Of a DNA stretch of 64,000 nt, positions 21,838 to 33,881 are shown in pieces. The notes below the pieces were generated by a model. It saw only the letters and a program-made list of their open reading frames with translations. It searched no databases and was not told the DNA's origin. Both the position numbers and the translations under genes were made by a program. The stretch comes from Anastrepha obliqua (Eukaryota; Arthropoda; Insecta; Diptera; Tephritidae): the NCBI RefSeq assembly GCF_027943255.1, contig NC_072895.1:42692001-42756000 (forward strand), in the 5' to 3' direction. Numbering within the stretch: position 1 is the stretch's first letter; the number at the start of each line of letters is the position of its first letter.

Positions 21838-22546
21838 GTGTTCACCACAGTACCTCATCCAGTCCCAGATCCCTTATTAAACTCAGGATAGCGCTTGGTT
21901 GGATTAAGCGTACGTGCCTTTCTTCTGGCTGTAGTTGGCTGGGATGTCTCAACCTTCTCCACGCTATATCGCATTGGATTGGTCACAGAATCGGCAAGAA
22001 TCGGTTCACCATATTCTGATCATGTGCAGATGACCACGCAGTCTTCAGTGGCCTGTGAGAATACCCGTGAACATTCTCAGTTATTCCTTGAGCAGTGTTA
22101 TGAGTTTTTTGAACTTCCTTTGACTGTACCCTTCCAATGAGGATTTCGCCTGGCGTTGGTCCAAGCTAATCTCCCTTAGCCTTAGCTCTTCGCGATGGTG
22201 TGTTGTCCCATAGCAAGGAAGGACTCGGGTACTATTAATGACGCAGCCACAGCCTCTCTCACCAATGCGTCCGTTACTTCGTTTGCAGTTATAACCCTGT
22301 ATCCTGGGACTTAAATTAGCCGAATGCGATTGTACGTTCCTAGTAGAATCAGTGCCACGATACACTTAATGGTGCAGCGTCAGCTGATATGGGCGTACGT
22401 TTACGTTGGTGAGTGTGAGCACCAAAGAACCAGTAAGAACAGTAAGCTCATAGGATGGCAGGGCCTTGAGTGCCGGCTAACTATTGCTCAGAATGGCAAT
22501 TCGCTCATTCTAAGTCTAAGTTTATCTCTGCACCTAGACAGATGGC
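21838..22546 (-). pseudogene. RNase H and C-terminal relic of a LINE
   Basis: Minus-strand pieces in order are VPGYRVITANEVTDALVREA (end of RNase H; intact form VPGHRGI.GNE.AD.LAREG), then ESFLAMGQHTIAKS, then LDQRQAKSSLEGYSQRKFKK, then the tail AILSLIRDLGLDEVL. This is the conserved run from RNase H to the protein end in RNase H-bearing LINEs of flies. Frameshifts and stops break it. The zinc-knuckle motif is unreadable. The mariner end at 22550 directly abuts its upstream side, so the mariner may have inserted into this LINE. Confidence 0.65.
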
Positions 22547-22549
22547 ATA

Positions 22550-23280
22550 CAGGGTTTGATTTAAAAGTAATGAGCCTTATTTTTTTAAGCAGTTTTATTA
22601 AACCTTTTGGCTTATACAACTAATATTCTTCAAAATAGGACCCTTGAGCGTCAATACACCGCTGATAGCGGTCCTTCCACTGCAGGAAACATTTTTTAAA
22701 CTCATCCGCCGGAATCGCGTTCAATTTGGCTGTCACAGTTTTTTGGATCCCCTTGATGGAGTCTTTTCAGGCGCGGGAACAAGAAGAAACCCGGAGGAGA
22801 CCGAAGGAGCACTTCTTTGTAAAATGCCGCGTTTACAGTGCTTCCTGTAGGTACAAACTCCTTGTGGACGATGCCTCGAGAGTCGAAAAAGATGATCAGC
22901 ATGATTTTGACCTTGGATTTCGACATGCGCGCCTTCTTGGATCGCGGTGACTGGCTGGTGTGCCACTCCGCACTCTTTCTTTCGCCCTCAGGATCGTACT
23001 CAAAGCACCAAGTTTCATCTCCTGTGATACAATTGTCTAAAGTATTATCCTGTTCGTCACTTTCCAATACTTCACGACTCTTTTCCCCACACGCAATGGA
23101 TTTTCGCCACTGCAAAATCCTAACACACTTTTAAAACAGCTTTCACGCGCGGAGCGATGTTGACGGCACCGCTCTTGCCACCGAACTGGGACCGGTTTCT
23201 AGTGGAAGGGGAAGGTCCAACGATCATTTTCCCCCACCAGCCGATTCGGTTGATCGCTTGGCAGACGCTCCCCGCGGGAA
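22550..23280 (-). mobile_element. DD34D mariner relic, one terminus intact
   Basis: The left terminus reads cagggtttgatttaaaagta after a TA at 22548-22549. It is followed by the 3' UTR and C-terminal coding part on the minus strand. No matching inverted terminus is found on the right, where homology fades by about 23280, so the 5' end is lost or rearranged. Confidence 0.65.
22621..23115 (-). pseudogene. Mariner transposase relic, catalytic core deleted
   Basis: The open part reads DNCITGDETWCFEYDPEGER (first catalytic Asp), then SAEWHTSQSPRSKKARMSKS and GIVHKEFVPTGSTVNAAFYK, the standard mariner order. It then jumps straight to SPPGFFLFPRLKRLHQGD. The deletion removes the HDNAPAH region with the second Asp and the PPYSPDLAP.D block with the third. 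After a frameshift the normal C-terminus follows (IPADEFKKCFLQWKDRYQRC, then GSYFEEY and a stop near 22621). Upstream of 23115 the helix-turn-helix part is scrambled. Subfamily not assigned. Confidence 0.85.
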
Positions 23281-26220
23281 GGCTCAACTTTGATTATTTT
23301 AATGATATCATATCTGGGTAGCTAGGTAAGTGGGTGCATATATGGAATATACGTGTGTGTACAAATGGTTAGGCAGACAGACAGAAAGTTTTACATATCT
23401 GCCTTGCTAATATCAATTTCTGATACTTGCCTGACCATCTTATTCTTTAATTGAATCACTAGAAATTACAATTATTAACTTCACTTCTTAGGGTCCTATT
23501 GCCTTCAGTGCATCGGTCTGTCCTCTCTATTTCGAATCTTTGCTTAAAAGCCTCCATACTCAGACGGCATACGATTCGACTACCTATTCTGTAAATCCTC
23601 CAAACAGAAATCACCTAAAAGCTCTTCGTCCATGCTTGAAAGGCTCTGTAGTTAGATGGGGGTTGATTATTTAATCTGCAAATCCCCACAAGCCGTTCAT
23701 CTTTAAGACATCAGTGTAGGCGATAATGATGCCTCTCACAATATCAATCGCTGATAGAAACTCTGGAAAAGAAGCCCTAGACCATCGTCATATAATTCAA
23801 CGACGGAGTCAGCCTCGATTTCATTTAGCCGTTCTCTTTTAATTTCATTCAATATCATTGCGTGTCAGCGTTCTGGATCTGCAAATTGGATACAAATTTG
23901 TTCCAATTGAAAGCAGAAAATGATGTTCACCACTTTTTCAATACGAAATATGCAGAGTCATGCGAGTTTTTACAGAAGTCCCTGTTAATTCAGTGTGGGA
24001 CTAAGCTGTTCTAGAAGAAGTACGCATGCTCCAAATACCAGCGGCGCCAGATGTTTAGCGCGAAGCCATCTCTTCTGTATTCTGTACCTGTCGTTTCACT
24101 AAACGAATCATGAAATGTATTAGAATTTTTTTCTTGACTCGCCCGAAAATGATACACTTATCAAATAAGGCAACGTATTGTTGTGAGATTTCACATGAAA
24201 CTTATAATCTTTTAAAAAGTAAAAAATTGTATGTTAAGTGGTTGAACATGGCATAAACGTTTTCAATATTATCGAAAATAAGGTGCTCGGATGGCGCTCG
24301 AATCACTCTTCCACGTCAAGAATGGATAATAATAGGAAAAAATAGGTATTCTGGTTCGTTTTAGCCTTCAGTTTTAAAGTTAAACTATTCGTTAGCATTA
24401 CTATTGTACTTTCCCGTATCTGCTGAACTCCGTAAAAGGCTTAAACATGTCTGTCAAAGGGTTTCTAGCCAGGTACAACATCTCAGTGCTAAACAAAGAC
24501 TTCTCGATTGCTAGCATTGGAAGATTTGCATTGAGCGTTAAAGATATGAGGAAGGGACGTATATTGGTGTTGGTGATAAGTAAATATATTTGAGCCAAAG
24601 CAAAGCAGTATTGTTATTTAGTAGCTACACCTCGTATAGTTAGCTCAGTACCAGAAAAAAATGTATACGGATACATTTTGCAAACAACTTTTTTTCAATG
24701 AGCTGCTAAATTTATGTAAATTTTGATTGACAGCACTAAGCACTTCAATCCAATCAATCAGTTGGGAAACATTACGTTTTTCTAAAGGAAGGTATATTTA
24801 TTTAAATGTGCCCTTGTCACTTTTGTTAAGTACAAAAATATTGACGAAAAGTTAACATTGAGCCGCAAGCTGTTGTTATTCTTTCCAGTATTATTTTGTA
24901 TTGTTTCTATTGAATTCATTCAATTGTTTTAAGCTGATAGCTTCTGAAATCAATCGCGAAAAAACCTTAGCTACCGCCTCACAAAACACATGACATTGAA
25001 TTGAAAAGCCTTCTTTTTGCTGCAATCATTAAATGTACATAAGTATTAGTTTATTATAGAAACAATAACATAAATAAAGCCCCAGCTGCGGTTGCATGCA
25101 ATATTTATTATTTCAACTCAATTGCTTCAATCTCTCATCATCTATGAGTCAGTAAACGCATCCAATTTCAATGTCATGGTGCACTCAACTTTTCAGCTCA
25201 ACTCCGCCCAGCTGGCGCAACTCATCCGTCTGAGTTTTCAGCTTACCACTGAGCTTATCAAAGCAATAGATTTGCTTACATTTCAATTAAAAATAAAAAA
25301 ATCAATTCAAAACTTAATTGCTGTGCGAACAACAAAGACAGCGGCATCAGCACGCCTCTCTTAAAGCGTGCGTGTCTGCAGCTGCCACATTCTACACCAC
25401 CCCAACCTAACGACGACTACCGCCTACACTCCATCAGCTTCCTTTCAATTACACACTTAACGAATTATTGCGAAATATTGGCCGCTAGACTGATGGTATT
25501 TTTTTCCTTCTTTTCGTAATCGTGTTGAGTTTTCATTTTAATTTGCGATATTATCAATGAAAATTTTCCATTTTATTTAAAATCAATTTCAATTGTTTCG
25601 TTGCTGCAATTTATCGTGCAGCTGCATTTGCTGCAACAACAATTTATGTGGTTTAGCGTTTTTTTTCGGTTGATAGATAAACGTTTGTCGTGATCTTCAA
25701 TCGTTGACTGATGACTCTTTAATTTTAGTAGTCTTTTGAGAAATCCAAGCTCCCTATGTTGCAATCGTCTGATTCATAAGTACTTAAGTATTTTTATATT
25801 TATTTTTGGAATTTTAAAGAATGAACATAATTGTTAGGGGCATTAGGCGTCTAAATACAAAATAACTAAAATTAAGTGAAGTGAAGTTAGATGGATATGA
25901 ACTGAATAAGCGGGTTGATTCACAGAACTAAAATACTTCAGTGGTCTGAGGCATCATCAGCCAAGGACAGGATATTTCTCTAAATAAGTGTATTTTCGAG
26001 CAACCCTCGTAAATTTTCAGTAGATGCCCAAAATAAGTTGGCGATATGTGAATTCGCCTACGGTATGAAACTAACGTTATTTGGATTATCTCCTCATCCA
26101 AGAAAGTGCTACCACAGTGATTTCCACGTCCTTATAAATGTTGGGAAATTGTTTAACAAATGATATTCTAAAAAAACAGCCGTTTACTAGTGTCATTAAT
26201 GCTTCAGAAGAGATCGTGAG
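23281..26220. other. No supported gene; mixed spacer
   Basis: The 23360-24060 block is less A+T rich and may be an unreadable relic. A 90-codon frame at 25092-25364 is not recognisable. No RNA genes or clear repeats are seen. Confidence 0.4.
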
Positions 26221-26245
26221 TCCATCGGGTATGGCAAACGCAGTG

Positions 26246-27455
26246 GCAGGCCGTCGACATAGAGAACTCTTGAAAACATCGTCAAAGTGAAAGAAAAGTT
26301 GATCAGTAACTGCAAATTAATCACCAGAGAGCTGTCAGAGGATTTATACATTGCTTAGGGATTGGTTCAGGGTACTGTAGTTAATGATTTGGGTTTGCGC
26401 CGTATTACCAGAGACATGATTTCTTCTTTTTCTTCTTAATTGGCGCTATAACCGCTTACGCGATTTTGGCCGAGTTTAACAAAGCGCGCCAGTCGTTTCT
26501 TTCTCGTGCTAACCGGCGCCAGTTGGACACACCAAGTGAAGCCAAGTCCTTCTCCACCTGATCTTTCCAACGCAGAGGAGGCCGCCCTCTTCCTCTGCTA
26601 CCACCAGCTGGTACCGCATCGAATACTTTCAAAGCCGGAGCGTTTGTATCCATTCGGACGACATGACCCAGCCAATGTAGCCGCTGGATCTTTATTCGCA
26701 GCGCTATGTCTATGTCGTCGTAAAGCTCATACAGCTCATCTTCCATCGTCTGCGATATTCGCCGTTGCCAACGTGCAAAGGTCCAAAAATCTTACGCAGA
26801 ATCTTTCTCTCGAACACTCCAAGCGTCGCTTCATCGGATGTTGTCATCGTCCAAGCTTCTGAGACATGATTTCTACATTCATTAAACGCATCATTACTGG
26901 AGGCGAGACGTGGGTTTATGAGTACGACACGAAATTCAGACATCAGGCAAGTGAGTGCCAAAAAATCACGTCGTTTTCAGTCAAAAAAGAAAGCGATGCT
27001 CGGTTTTGATAGATTACAACGGTGTCCAAAAGTTTTAGCTAGAAGGTCAGACGGTTAATAAGAACTATTATTTGGGCGTTATAAGACTTTTACGTGCAGC
27101 AAAGGAGCAAAAAATAACGGAGTTGTGTTAAAACAAAAAAAAATGAATTTTTTACCAAAAACGAAATGAATACCATCCAAGAGCCATTGAATTCATCTGA
27201 TATGGCAAACTGCGTTGTTCTGTAGGATTGAGTCAAAAAAACGGTAACGCGATTTAACAGCCAAAAGAAAGTAAAAGAAAAATCAAAGATGGCTATACCG
27301 AAAATAGAGTTCCAGAAATGTTTCGAGAGTTGGATTGAAAGCTGGCATAAGTGCTTTTCAGTTGATAGAAGTACTTTGAAGGCGATAATTACACTTTTGA
27401 GGAATAAATTTGTATTTCGTATTTTCTGAATGTATTCCGGTAACTTTTTGATCAA
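26246..27455 (+). pseudogene. Mariner transposase relic with D-to-G at the first catalytic position
   Basis: Plus-strand fragments follow the mariner order: VKEKLISN and ITRELSEDLYIA-G, then VVNDLGLRRIT (second helix-turn-helix and linker), then IKRIITGGETWVYEYDTKFR. Active elements have ITGDETW there, so the first catalytic Asp is Gly. After about 27000, EGQTVN-YLGV-RLLRAAKE and AIPKIEFQKCFESWIESWHKC mark the C-terminal half, with several stops and frameshifts. The element ends at ccggtaactttttgatca (27437-27454). A related terminus and transposase tail occur at 58952-59075. An RTE-like LINE fragment interrupts it at 26425-26860. Confidence 0.75.
26425..26860 (-). mobile_element. 5'-truncated RTE-like LINE, copy a, with 14-bp TSD
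   Basis: A perfect duplication gagacatgatttct flanks it (26411-26424 and 26861-26874). On the minus strand it encodes the end of a LINE reverse transcriptase: TLGVFERKILRKIFGPLHVG, then ELYELYDDIDIALRIKIQRL, HWLGHVVRMD, GGSRGRGRPPLRWKDQVEKD and LGVSNWRRLARERNDWRALL, then a stop. One frameshift separates the FERK and ELYEL pieces. The 3' UTR is very short: ctcggccaaaatcgcgtaag, a small hairpin, gcgccaatta, and a tail of aag/gaa repeats. RTE-like is my best clade call, made from the LGHVVRMD...GRPPLRWKDQVE tail. Confidence 0.88.
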
Positions 27456-29534
27456 GGTGGTATTAAGAGCTGTCGTTTCCAAGATACTGCGTTTTAAGCA
27501 CTCACATCTGTACACGTAATAGATACACACGTTTTCCTGAGTAAATATACACTGCGTTGAATAACTATTACACTTCATCATCACTTTTTACAATTTATTT
27601 GTCTCTCATTTAATTTTAATAATTTGTTTAGGAAAAAATAATTCTCTCTTTTGGGCTATAAAACTGCGAACTCGAATTTTTTTTAATCTAATAAAAAGTT
27701 TGAAATTCTGATTTTCATGATTCTATATTTTCATTAAAAAATTATTAAAATTAAATAAGAAATAAATAAATTGTGAGAAGGTATAAAAAAGTCCCTGTGC
27801 TAAAGTTACTTAACGCTCTACAAACACATACATACATTTGTAGGCAGAATGACAACTTTTTCTGCACCTTGATTTGTGTGCAACATTTTTTAAATTTGAC
27901 TTAAATATGCCAAATTATGCATTTTAAACAACTCTTCAAGCGAAACATTAAAAAAATAAATCACAGCGACGTCTAATACATACCGAATTTAAGCGGCTGT
28001 AAAAAATTAGCAATTTTAATTGTGCGCAAATTGAATAATAACACAAAACAACAACAACAATAACTGCGTTTAAAAGTAAAGCCGAAATGGTCAAAGTGAC
28101 AAAAGCCGACAAGCTGTATTGTACCTACATTTAGCTGAAATGGGTCTTTAGAATTTTTTATTTGCGTCAAATTGACTGACTGGCTGCTGGCAAAATGACC
28201 AACCGAATGGGACTGGCAACAGATACATTTGTACAAGCATAAATTCGTATTAATGTAAATAAAAGGAGCGTGAACGCAGCAATTTTGCACATTAGAAGTT
28301 TTTTAACAAAAATTAGGCTTTTAAAACAATAAAATTTAAACTGACTGCGCCAACAAAATGATTTATTTGTACACAGTTCTAAAATGTGCGACGTAGAACA
28401 AAAACTAAGGCGTTAATGCAAAAAACAAAAATCAAGAGCGAAATAGGCATTAGAAGCAAATAAATTAGAGTTAAATTGAAAACCGCTTCTAATTGATCAG
28501 CGGCACGACGGTCAAAGCTGCTTAAAGCTGAAACTAAAGCAATAAAAACGAAAGCTCGCAGCTGCGCACGCACACGCACTCGCACAATTTAACCTGTCAC
28601 CATTGCGCTGCCTTCTAACGCCTTTTAACGCAGCCGCCTCAACTGTCACCTGATATCACCAATGGTGCTGCCAGTGCCGTCGCCCCTGCTGCTACGCGCA
28701 CTCTTTCGCTTACTGCAAATCTCTAAATCTGATCTGATTTCGCTTATTCAAACGTTGTTGCACTATTTGGCAGTTCAACTGCTGATCTGTTTGCTGGTTT
28801 AGTTGTTGTTTAACGACAAACATAATGTGGCAGCAGAATGCTGGCAGTGCACAATTTTGCCCCCAAGTGTCAGGCCGACCGATGTGCGTACAACTTTATT
28901 TCGTTGTACAGTATTCTATGCGGTGTCACAAGTGTTGTATCACCACCGGGCTAAATACAGAAATTGTATGTACACACTTATGCATATGCTTATGTGTATG
29001 TATGTACGAATTGGTGTAATCGTTTGTATTTTAGATAGGTCTGTGTAGATAGGCCATTCAACAGATGGATAGACAAGTAGACAGCGAGACATAATGTTCA
29101 AGTGACACTGACATTTGTTTAGATTTCTGACAACCGACTTTTGTTGTTAGTATAGAAAAATGTAATCGAGATCGCCACTAGCTTAACAAGCACATTTGCC
29201 CACTTACATATTTACATAGGTACATGGCTTCAGATTGCGAAGTACATTTGTACATATGTATGTATGTGTAAGCATTATAAATGTCGATGGATAAGAAAAC
29301 ACGTGTAGCGAAATAATTAAATTTTTAGAAGCTATGGATGGAAATAATTTGGGTATACGGAATGGAGTGAAACGAATTAAAAGGGAAAAAGTGCAACTCT
29401 CGGCCATTCTTGTGCTAGAAATCGTAATTGAAATTCACCCTGCCAGGAGCAAATTCGAACCAATTGGTTTTAAGTGCGTTGAATGTGGTTTATGAGTTCT
29501 TGTATAGAAATGGGTGTTTATTGCTTGCAGAGGT
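27456..29534. other. No supported gene; spacer
   Basis: Mostly A+T rich. 28560-28860 is G+C richer with many CA/TG steps and no recognisable exon. Confidence 0.4.
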
Positions 29535-29672
29535 TACCGAGCATAGTCTTAGCTATTACTGAATGAAATAAGAAATCTGAGGGTGTTTTTTAAATATAGC
29601 AAACAATAATTTTTTTCCCAAAAATTAATAAAAACAACTTAGTTTTTTCCCAACAGAATTTTTTTTAAATAA
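29535..29672 (+). repeat. 'gagcatagtcttagctatta' repeat, copy 1
   Basis: It contains gagcatagtcttagctatta, then aaatctgagggtg and tttttcccaaaaa. The same modules in the same order occur at 30345-30478, just past the adjacent DD41D relic, and in weaker form at 53350-53460. Confidence 0.6.
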
Positions 29673-29674
29673 TA

Positions 29675-30190
29675 TAGGGTCCGCCATATAACTTTACGGA
29701 ATTAAAAATATGCTACTACTCAATATTTTTCCAAACTGTTTTTTTTTATTTTGAAGTACAATCCTTCCGGTTAATGATGGAACACAACTTCATGCATATG
29801 GCTGCCTCGGCTAGCCATACACCATCCCATACGATCGGTCCAATTTTTTAACACATTTTCGATTGTATGCGGCTTTATTGGTCTTCAGTGCATCAATTGT
29901 TGCTGGTTTGTTGGCATAACACTGGTCTTTGACGGCACCCCAAAGATAATAATCCAACGGCGTCAAATAGCAGCTCCGAGGGGGCCAAACGATATCAGAA
30001 TTTCGGCTGATAATGCGATCTTCGAAGACAGTGCGCAAAAGATTGATTGTAGCATTCGCTGTGTGGCACGTAGCGCCATCTTGTTGGAACCAAATGCCAC
30101 CAATATCCTCCTCTTCAATTTCTCGGAACAAAAATTCGTTCAACATGGCCCGGTAACGCGCTCCGCAGATACCCTTCATTCGGTGCTTTT
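29675..30190 (-). pseudogene. DD41D (rosa-like) transposase relic 2
   Basis: The left terminus is tagggtccgccatata, related to the terminus at 51. The minus-strand frame shows IWFQQDGATCHTA (second Asp) and SCYLTPLDYYLWGAVKDQC (third Asp), again with 41 residues between, then KPATIDAL. The conserved D of the SCDL motif is Y here but is not catalytic. The first Asp and the entire N-terminus are absent; homology ends near 30190 and the right terminal repeat is not found. A frameshift after KPATIDALK scrambles the C-terminus. Confidence 0.8.
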
Positions 30191-30344
30191 CTTCTTCCCA
30201 TTGCCAATTTCTTTTTAGTAACAAAATTAGAAAAAAAAAATTTAGAAATTTTAAAAAGAACTGAAGACATTGCATATTAAAACTTCCCACACCAAAATAT
30301 TCAACATTGAAAACATTGCTATTTTATAATTTTTTCCCCCCAAA

Positions 30345-30478
30345 TTCCCAGACGTTACTGAGCATAATCTTAGCTATTACTGAAATAAATGAAAAATCTG
30401 AGGGTGGTTTTAAAATGTAACAAAGAAACATGTTTTCTCCCAAAATCTTTGAACAAAAATTAATTTTCCAAAAACAAT
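30345..30478 (+). repeat. 'gagcatagtcttagctatta' repeat, copy 2
   Basis: It carries gagcataatcttagctatta, aaatctgagggtgg and tttctcccaaaa, matching 29535-29672. The two copies bracket the DD41D relic. Confidence 0.6.
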
Positions 30479-31765
30479 TTCTTCTTTTTCTTGATTGGCG
30501 CCATAACCGCTTAAACGATTTTAGCCGAGATTAACAAAGCGCGCCAGTCGCTCTCTTGCTAATCGGCGCCACTTGCGAACACCAAGTGAAGCCAAGTCCT
30601 TCTCCATCTGATCTTTCCCACGCAGATGAGGCCTTCCTCTTCCTTTGCTACCGCCAGCTGATACCGCATCGAATACTTTTAGAGCCGACATGACCCAGCC
30701 AGCGTAGCCACTGGATCTTTATTCGCTGCACTATGACTACGTCGCCATAAAGCTCATCCAGCTTATCGGTTCATCGCCTGCGATATTCGACCGTCACAAA
30801 CGTGCAAAGGTACAAACATCTTGCGAAGAATATTTCTCCCAAACACCCCAAGCGTTGATTCATCGGATATTGTCATCGGCCACGCTTCTGCGCCATACGT
30901 TAGGACGGGCAGGTATTAAGGACACACGGTGGTCTAGAAATTTAAAAACATCAATTTTTTGTTTTTTCGATATTTCGAAATTATAGTATATTAAGAATAT
31001 ACTGTGAAATTTTTATGCAGAAATTCCCAATATTATAGCTTCTGCAGCCTATTGACTAGGTAGAGAGGGGTCCGCGCGCTCCTGTACCTCAAACTTTAAA
31101 CTCATTTATCTCGAAACGATTTTTTTCGACTTGATGTTGTCAAAAAAAACTGTTCAACTGAATCGTCTGAAATTTTAATATGTTGTTCACAACATCAATA
31201 GCTATTTCGAATTTTTATATTAAGAAACTAAAGAAAGTCCGATTCAAATTCAAAACCGAGCCATTTTGTCAATTTTTGTTTTATTCTAGTAGCGGGGCAT
31301 AGCTACAGTCGTAATGATTAATATTTTTTTTGGTTTTTGTATGTCAGATAAAAACAAAATGGACAACACCGCCCAGATCCAATTTTTGGGAGGGTCAACT
31401 TCAGCGCCATTTTAAAAATTATTAAAATAAAAAAGAAAAATTTCTTCATATTTGTATGTAAAAGAAGTTAAATAAACAGCCTAGAAAATTTAAATATCGG
31501 TTTTAATTTTTTTTTTATTGTAAAAAAAATCCTGAAAATACCCAAAATGTTCGAACCTAGACCACCGGGACCCCTTAACTGTGAACGAAATCTCTTGCAA
31601 CCTCGAAATCGTAAATATCAACCGTGACGTGGGTGCCCATACGCAAGTGTGCCGATTGTTTGTTTGATGATAGGAGGTACTTCGTTTTGTCCTCATTAAG
31701 AACCAAACAATTGCTTCTTTATTCCAAGCAATTAAGGAGTTTCCATTTTTGCACGGATTTTTCAA
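30479..31765 (-). mobile_element. RTE-like LINE fragment, copy b, split by a MITE
   Basis: The 3' part (30479-30915) matches copy a: a ttcttctttttcttgattgg tail, then decayed LRT tail coding, ending upstream at LPVLTYGAEAW. The upstream part resumes at 31579 with LNEDKTKYLLSSNKQSAHLR, GTHVTVDIYDFEVARDFVHS, a known stretch of this LINE type between the RT active site and the thumb. Roughly 60 residues expected between DFV.. and ..LPVLTYGAEAW are missing at the MITE site. The MITE at 30920-31574 lies exactly at this gap. Confidence 0.78.
30920..31574. mobile_element. TTAA-flanked MITE, possibly piggyBac-derived
   Basis: The 655-bp element has inverted ends: ggacacacggtggtctag at the left, and the reverse complement of the right end is ggggtcccggtggtctag, sharing the inner 11 bases plus scattered matches. 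TTAA flanks both sides (30916-30919 and 31575-31578), the target duplication of piggyBac elements. No coding capacity is visible. The TTAA pair is only 4 bp, so a chance match cannot be fully excluded. Confidence 0.6.
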
Positions 31766-33509
31766 AAGACCCTCATATATAAAAATTTAAAAACATTGCA
31801 TGTTTCTTTTCTTATCACTTTTCTCGCAAATTATATTTGCACTAATAAAAACTTGTTCCTTTTTTGGTACTTTTTATTTTACTTTTATTATTTATATATT
31901 TAAGATTTCTTTTTTATTATAATTAAATAATAAAATTAATATTTTACTTCGCTACAGGTAACGAAAACGAAATTATGCTAACCGGCTATGAAAATAATAG
32001 AAGAGTGGTGGTAGTAATATTAAATAAATATGTAGCTCGAAACCTCTTCATGATATATAAAATCTGGCATTGGTATTTAAAAAATTATTAGCTGTAATCT
32101 CGTCAAAACTTAACATTAATAAGCGATTCATAATGCAAATGGCAGCAAGTAAATGATAAAAAATATGTTCAATATGAAATTTAATATGTTTTAGCTTCTG
32201 GTGTGGTACAGCTCCTCATTAAATGCGACAATAAAAATGTAGTTGGTTTTAGTTATCATATTGTTGAAAGCTCTTTAAGACTGAAAAGAATAAGAATTTC
32301 AGTAATATTAACCAATTAATAGTTGAACAATAAACGATTGCAATTAAACACCTTTTTTACACGAAAAGTGTTTATAGTGCCGATTAATTAACGGACTTAA
32401 ATCAATGTTGTTGTAGACGCATTAAGACATTTTAAAGACGACCATCAGAGGAAAGTTAAGGGAGAACAGGTTATAGAGAGAGGTAGCTGGGTATACATAT
32501 TTGATTTGAGATGGATGTTACCTTTTTAGTGCTTGTGTTTCTTTATTGAGCTCTAAAACTTTGAAAAACAATTATCTGAGCTTGATAGCTGTGCTTTTGT
32601 TGTATTTAAGCAGCTGGCACTTCATCCGGCTGACTAATTAAACTCAATAGTAACCTCAGGAGCTCCGGAGAACTCAGATAGCGAGATTCCCAGACAGAAT
32701 TCAGAGACGAGTCCACATGGTTAGTTCTCGCCCACCAAGTTAGCTACTCCAAGTTAGCCTACTGAAAAAAGTAGGTATTAGCGCAGGCTGATGAAAAATA
32801 TTGCAAGACGAGACTAATTTTACTATTTTTTACTATTTATTCCTTTTAACATGAATTTGATGGATCGATTGCTCTAACTACCCAACGGGATACGATTGAG
32901 ATGATTATCGAACTAGCGCCACTACAAATACATCATCATCTCTTTGTTTTATTCTTTTGTTATATTATTTTTTTTGTTTTGTTTTTATGTTAAATTATAT
33001 GTTTTTTTTTTTTTGTTTTTTTGAGTTTGTGGCATTTAAGTATAAAACATGACTTCTAAGACAAAACAGGATGCGCAAATCAAGATTTTCCATGTGAAAT
33101 TTCTTAAGGGTTTTTAAGAATATAATAATTTATGATTTTTTGCCACTTTATTTGGGAAGTGCACGAACCAAAAAATTGCCTGGTACTTCTTCGTTTAATC
33201 AAAATCCGTAAGCGCACATTTGGTGTTCCTTTACAAGTACCTTCTTTATTTTTGACTTCATGTTTTTAAAGTTTTTCTTAGCCTAAACTTAACTAACGGA
33301 CTACATATAATTAGTAAATATGCGTAAGTAATAATTACGTTATGCTATGTGTACTTATACATGTATAGTGTTATTATCCACAGTAAAATAAACAGCAAAA
33401 TTAAAGTTTATGGTTGCAGTTAAATAAAAATGTATGCTGGATAATAATACTTTTTCTTAAATTATATTAAAATTAAATTGATAATTAATTATGAGGAAAA
33501 ATAACTAAA
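31766..33509. other. No supported gene; A+T-rich spacer
   Basis: Nothing recognised. 32600-32790 is locally less A+T rich and contains a short palindrome around gagctccggagaactc. Confidence 0.4.
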
Positions 33510-33881
33510 TGAAGCGCCATTTGGCGTAACACCCATGCCTTTTTGACATAGTTCGAACTGTATATCATTTATAGCGCACATGATTTCGTTCTTCATCACT
33601 GGACTTACCTCAGACTTATTGCCATAGACCACACTTTTCCTGTAACGCCAAAGAAAGAAGTTCAATGGCGTAAATTCGCAAGATCTCTGCGACCATTTGA
33701 CATCATTTTATCCTGTGGGCGTCACTCACTATTGGTTCATTGTTTCACGCTGTGTGGTATGTGTTACCGTCCTGTTGAAAGCATATATTCTTCAAGTTCA
33801 TGGAGGCTAATTCATGACCGAAAAAATCATGCAATGCTAAAAACCGCTCTCCATTCGACAACTTTCATAAATTGTTTGGAT
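33510..33881 (-). pseudogene. DD41D-related transposase relic 3, third Asp mutated
   Basis: The minus strand gives ELASMNLKNICFQQDGNTYH (second Asp), TA and a stop, then a decayed stretch, then FTPLNFFLWRYRKSVVYGNK, EVSPVMKNEIMCAINDI. The PLDFFLW Asp of the family is Asn here, so the third catalytic residue is lost. The relic is cut at 33881 by an RTE-like LINE insertion. No terminal repeats were found. The match to the rosa-like group rests on QQDG..HTA and TPL.FFLW. Confidence 0.65.

Noticed and set aside
27090..27584. 164-residue minus-strand ORF
   Set aside because: It is antisense to the mariner C-terminal relic and hydrophobic low-complexity; no domain.
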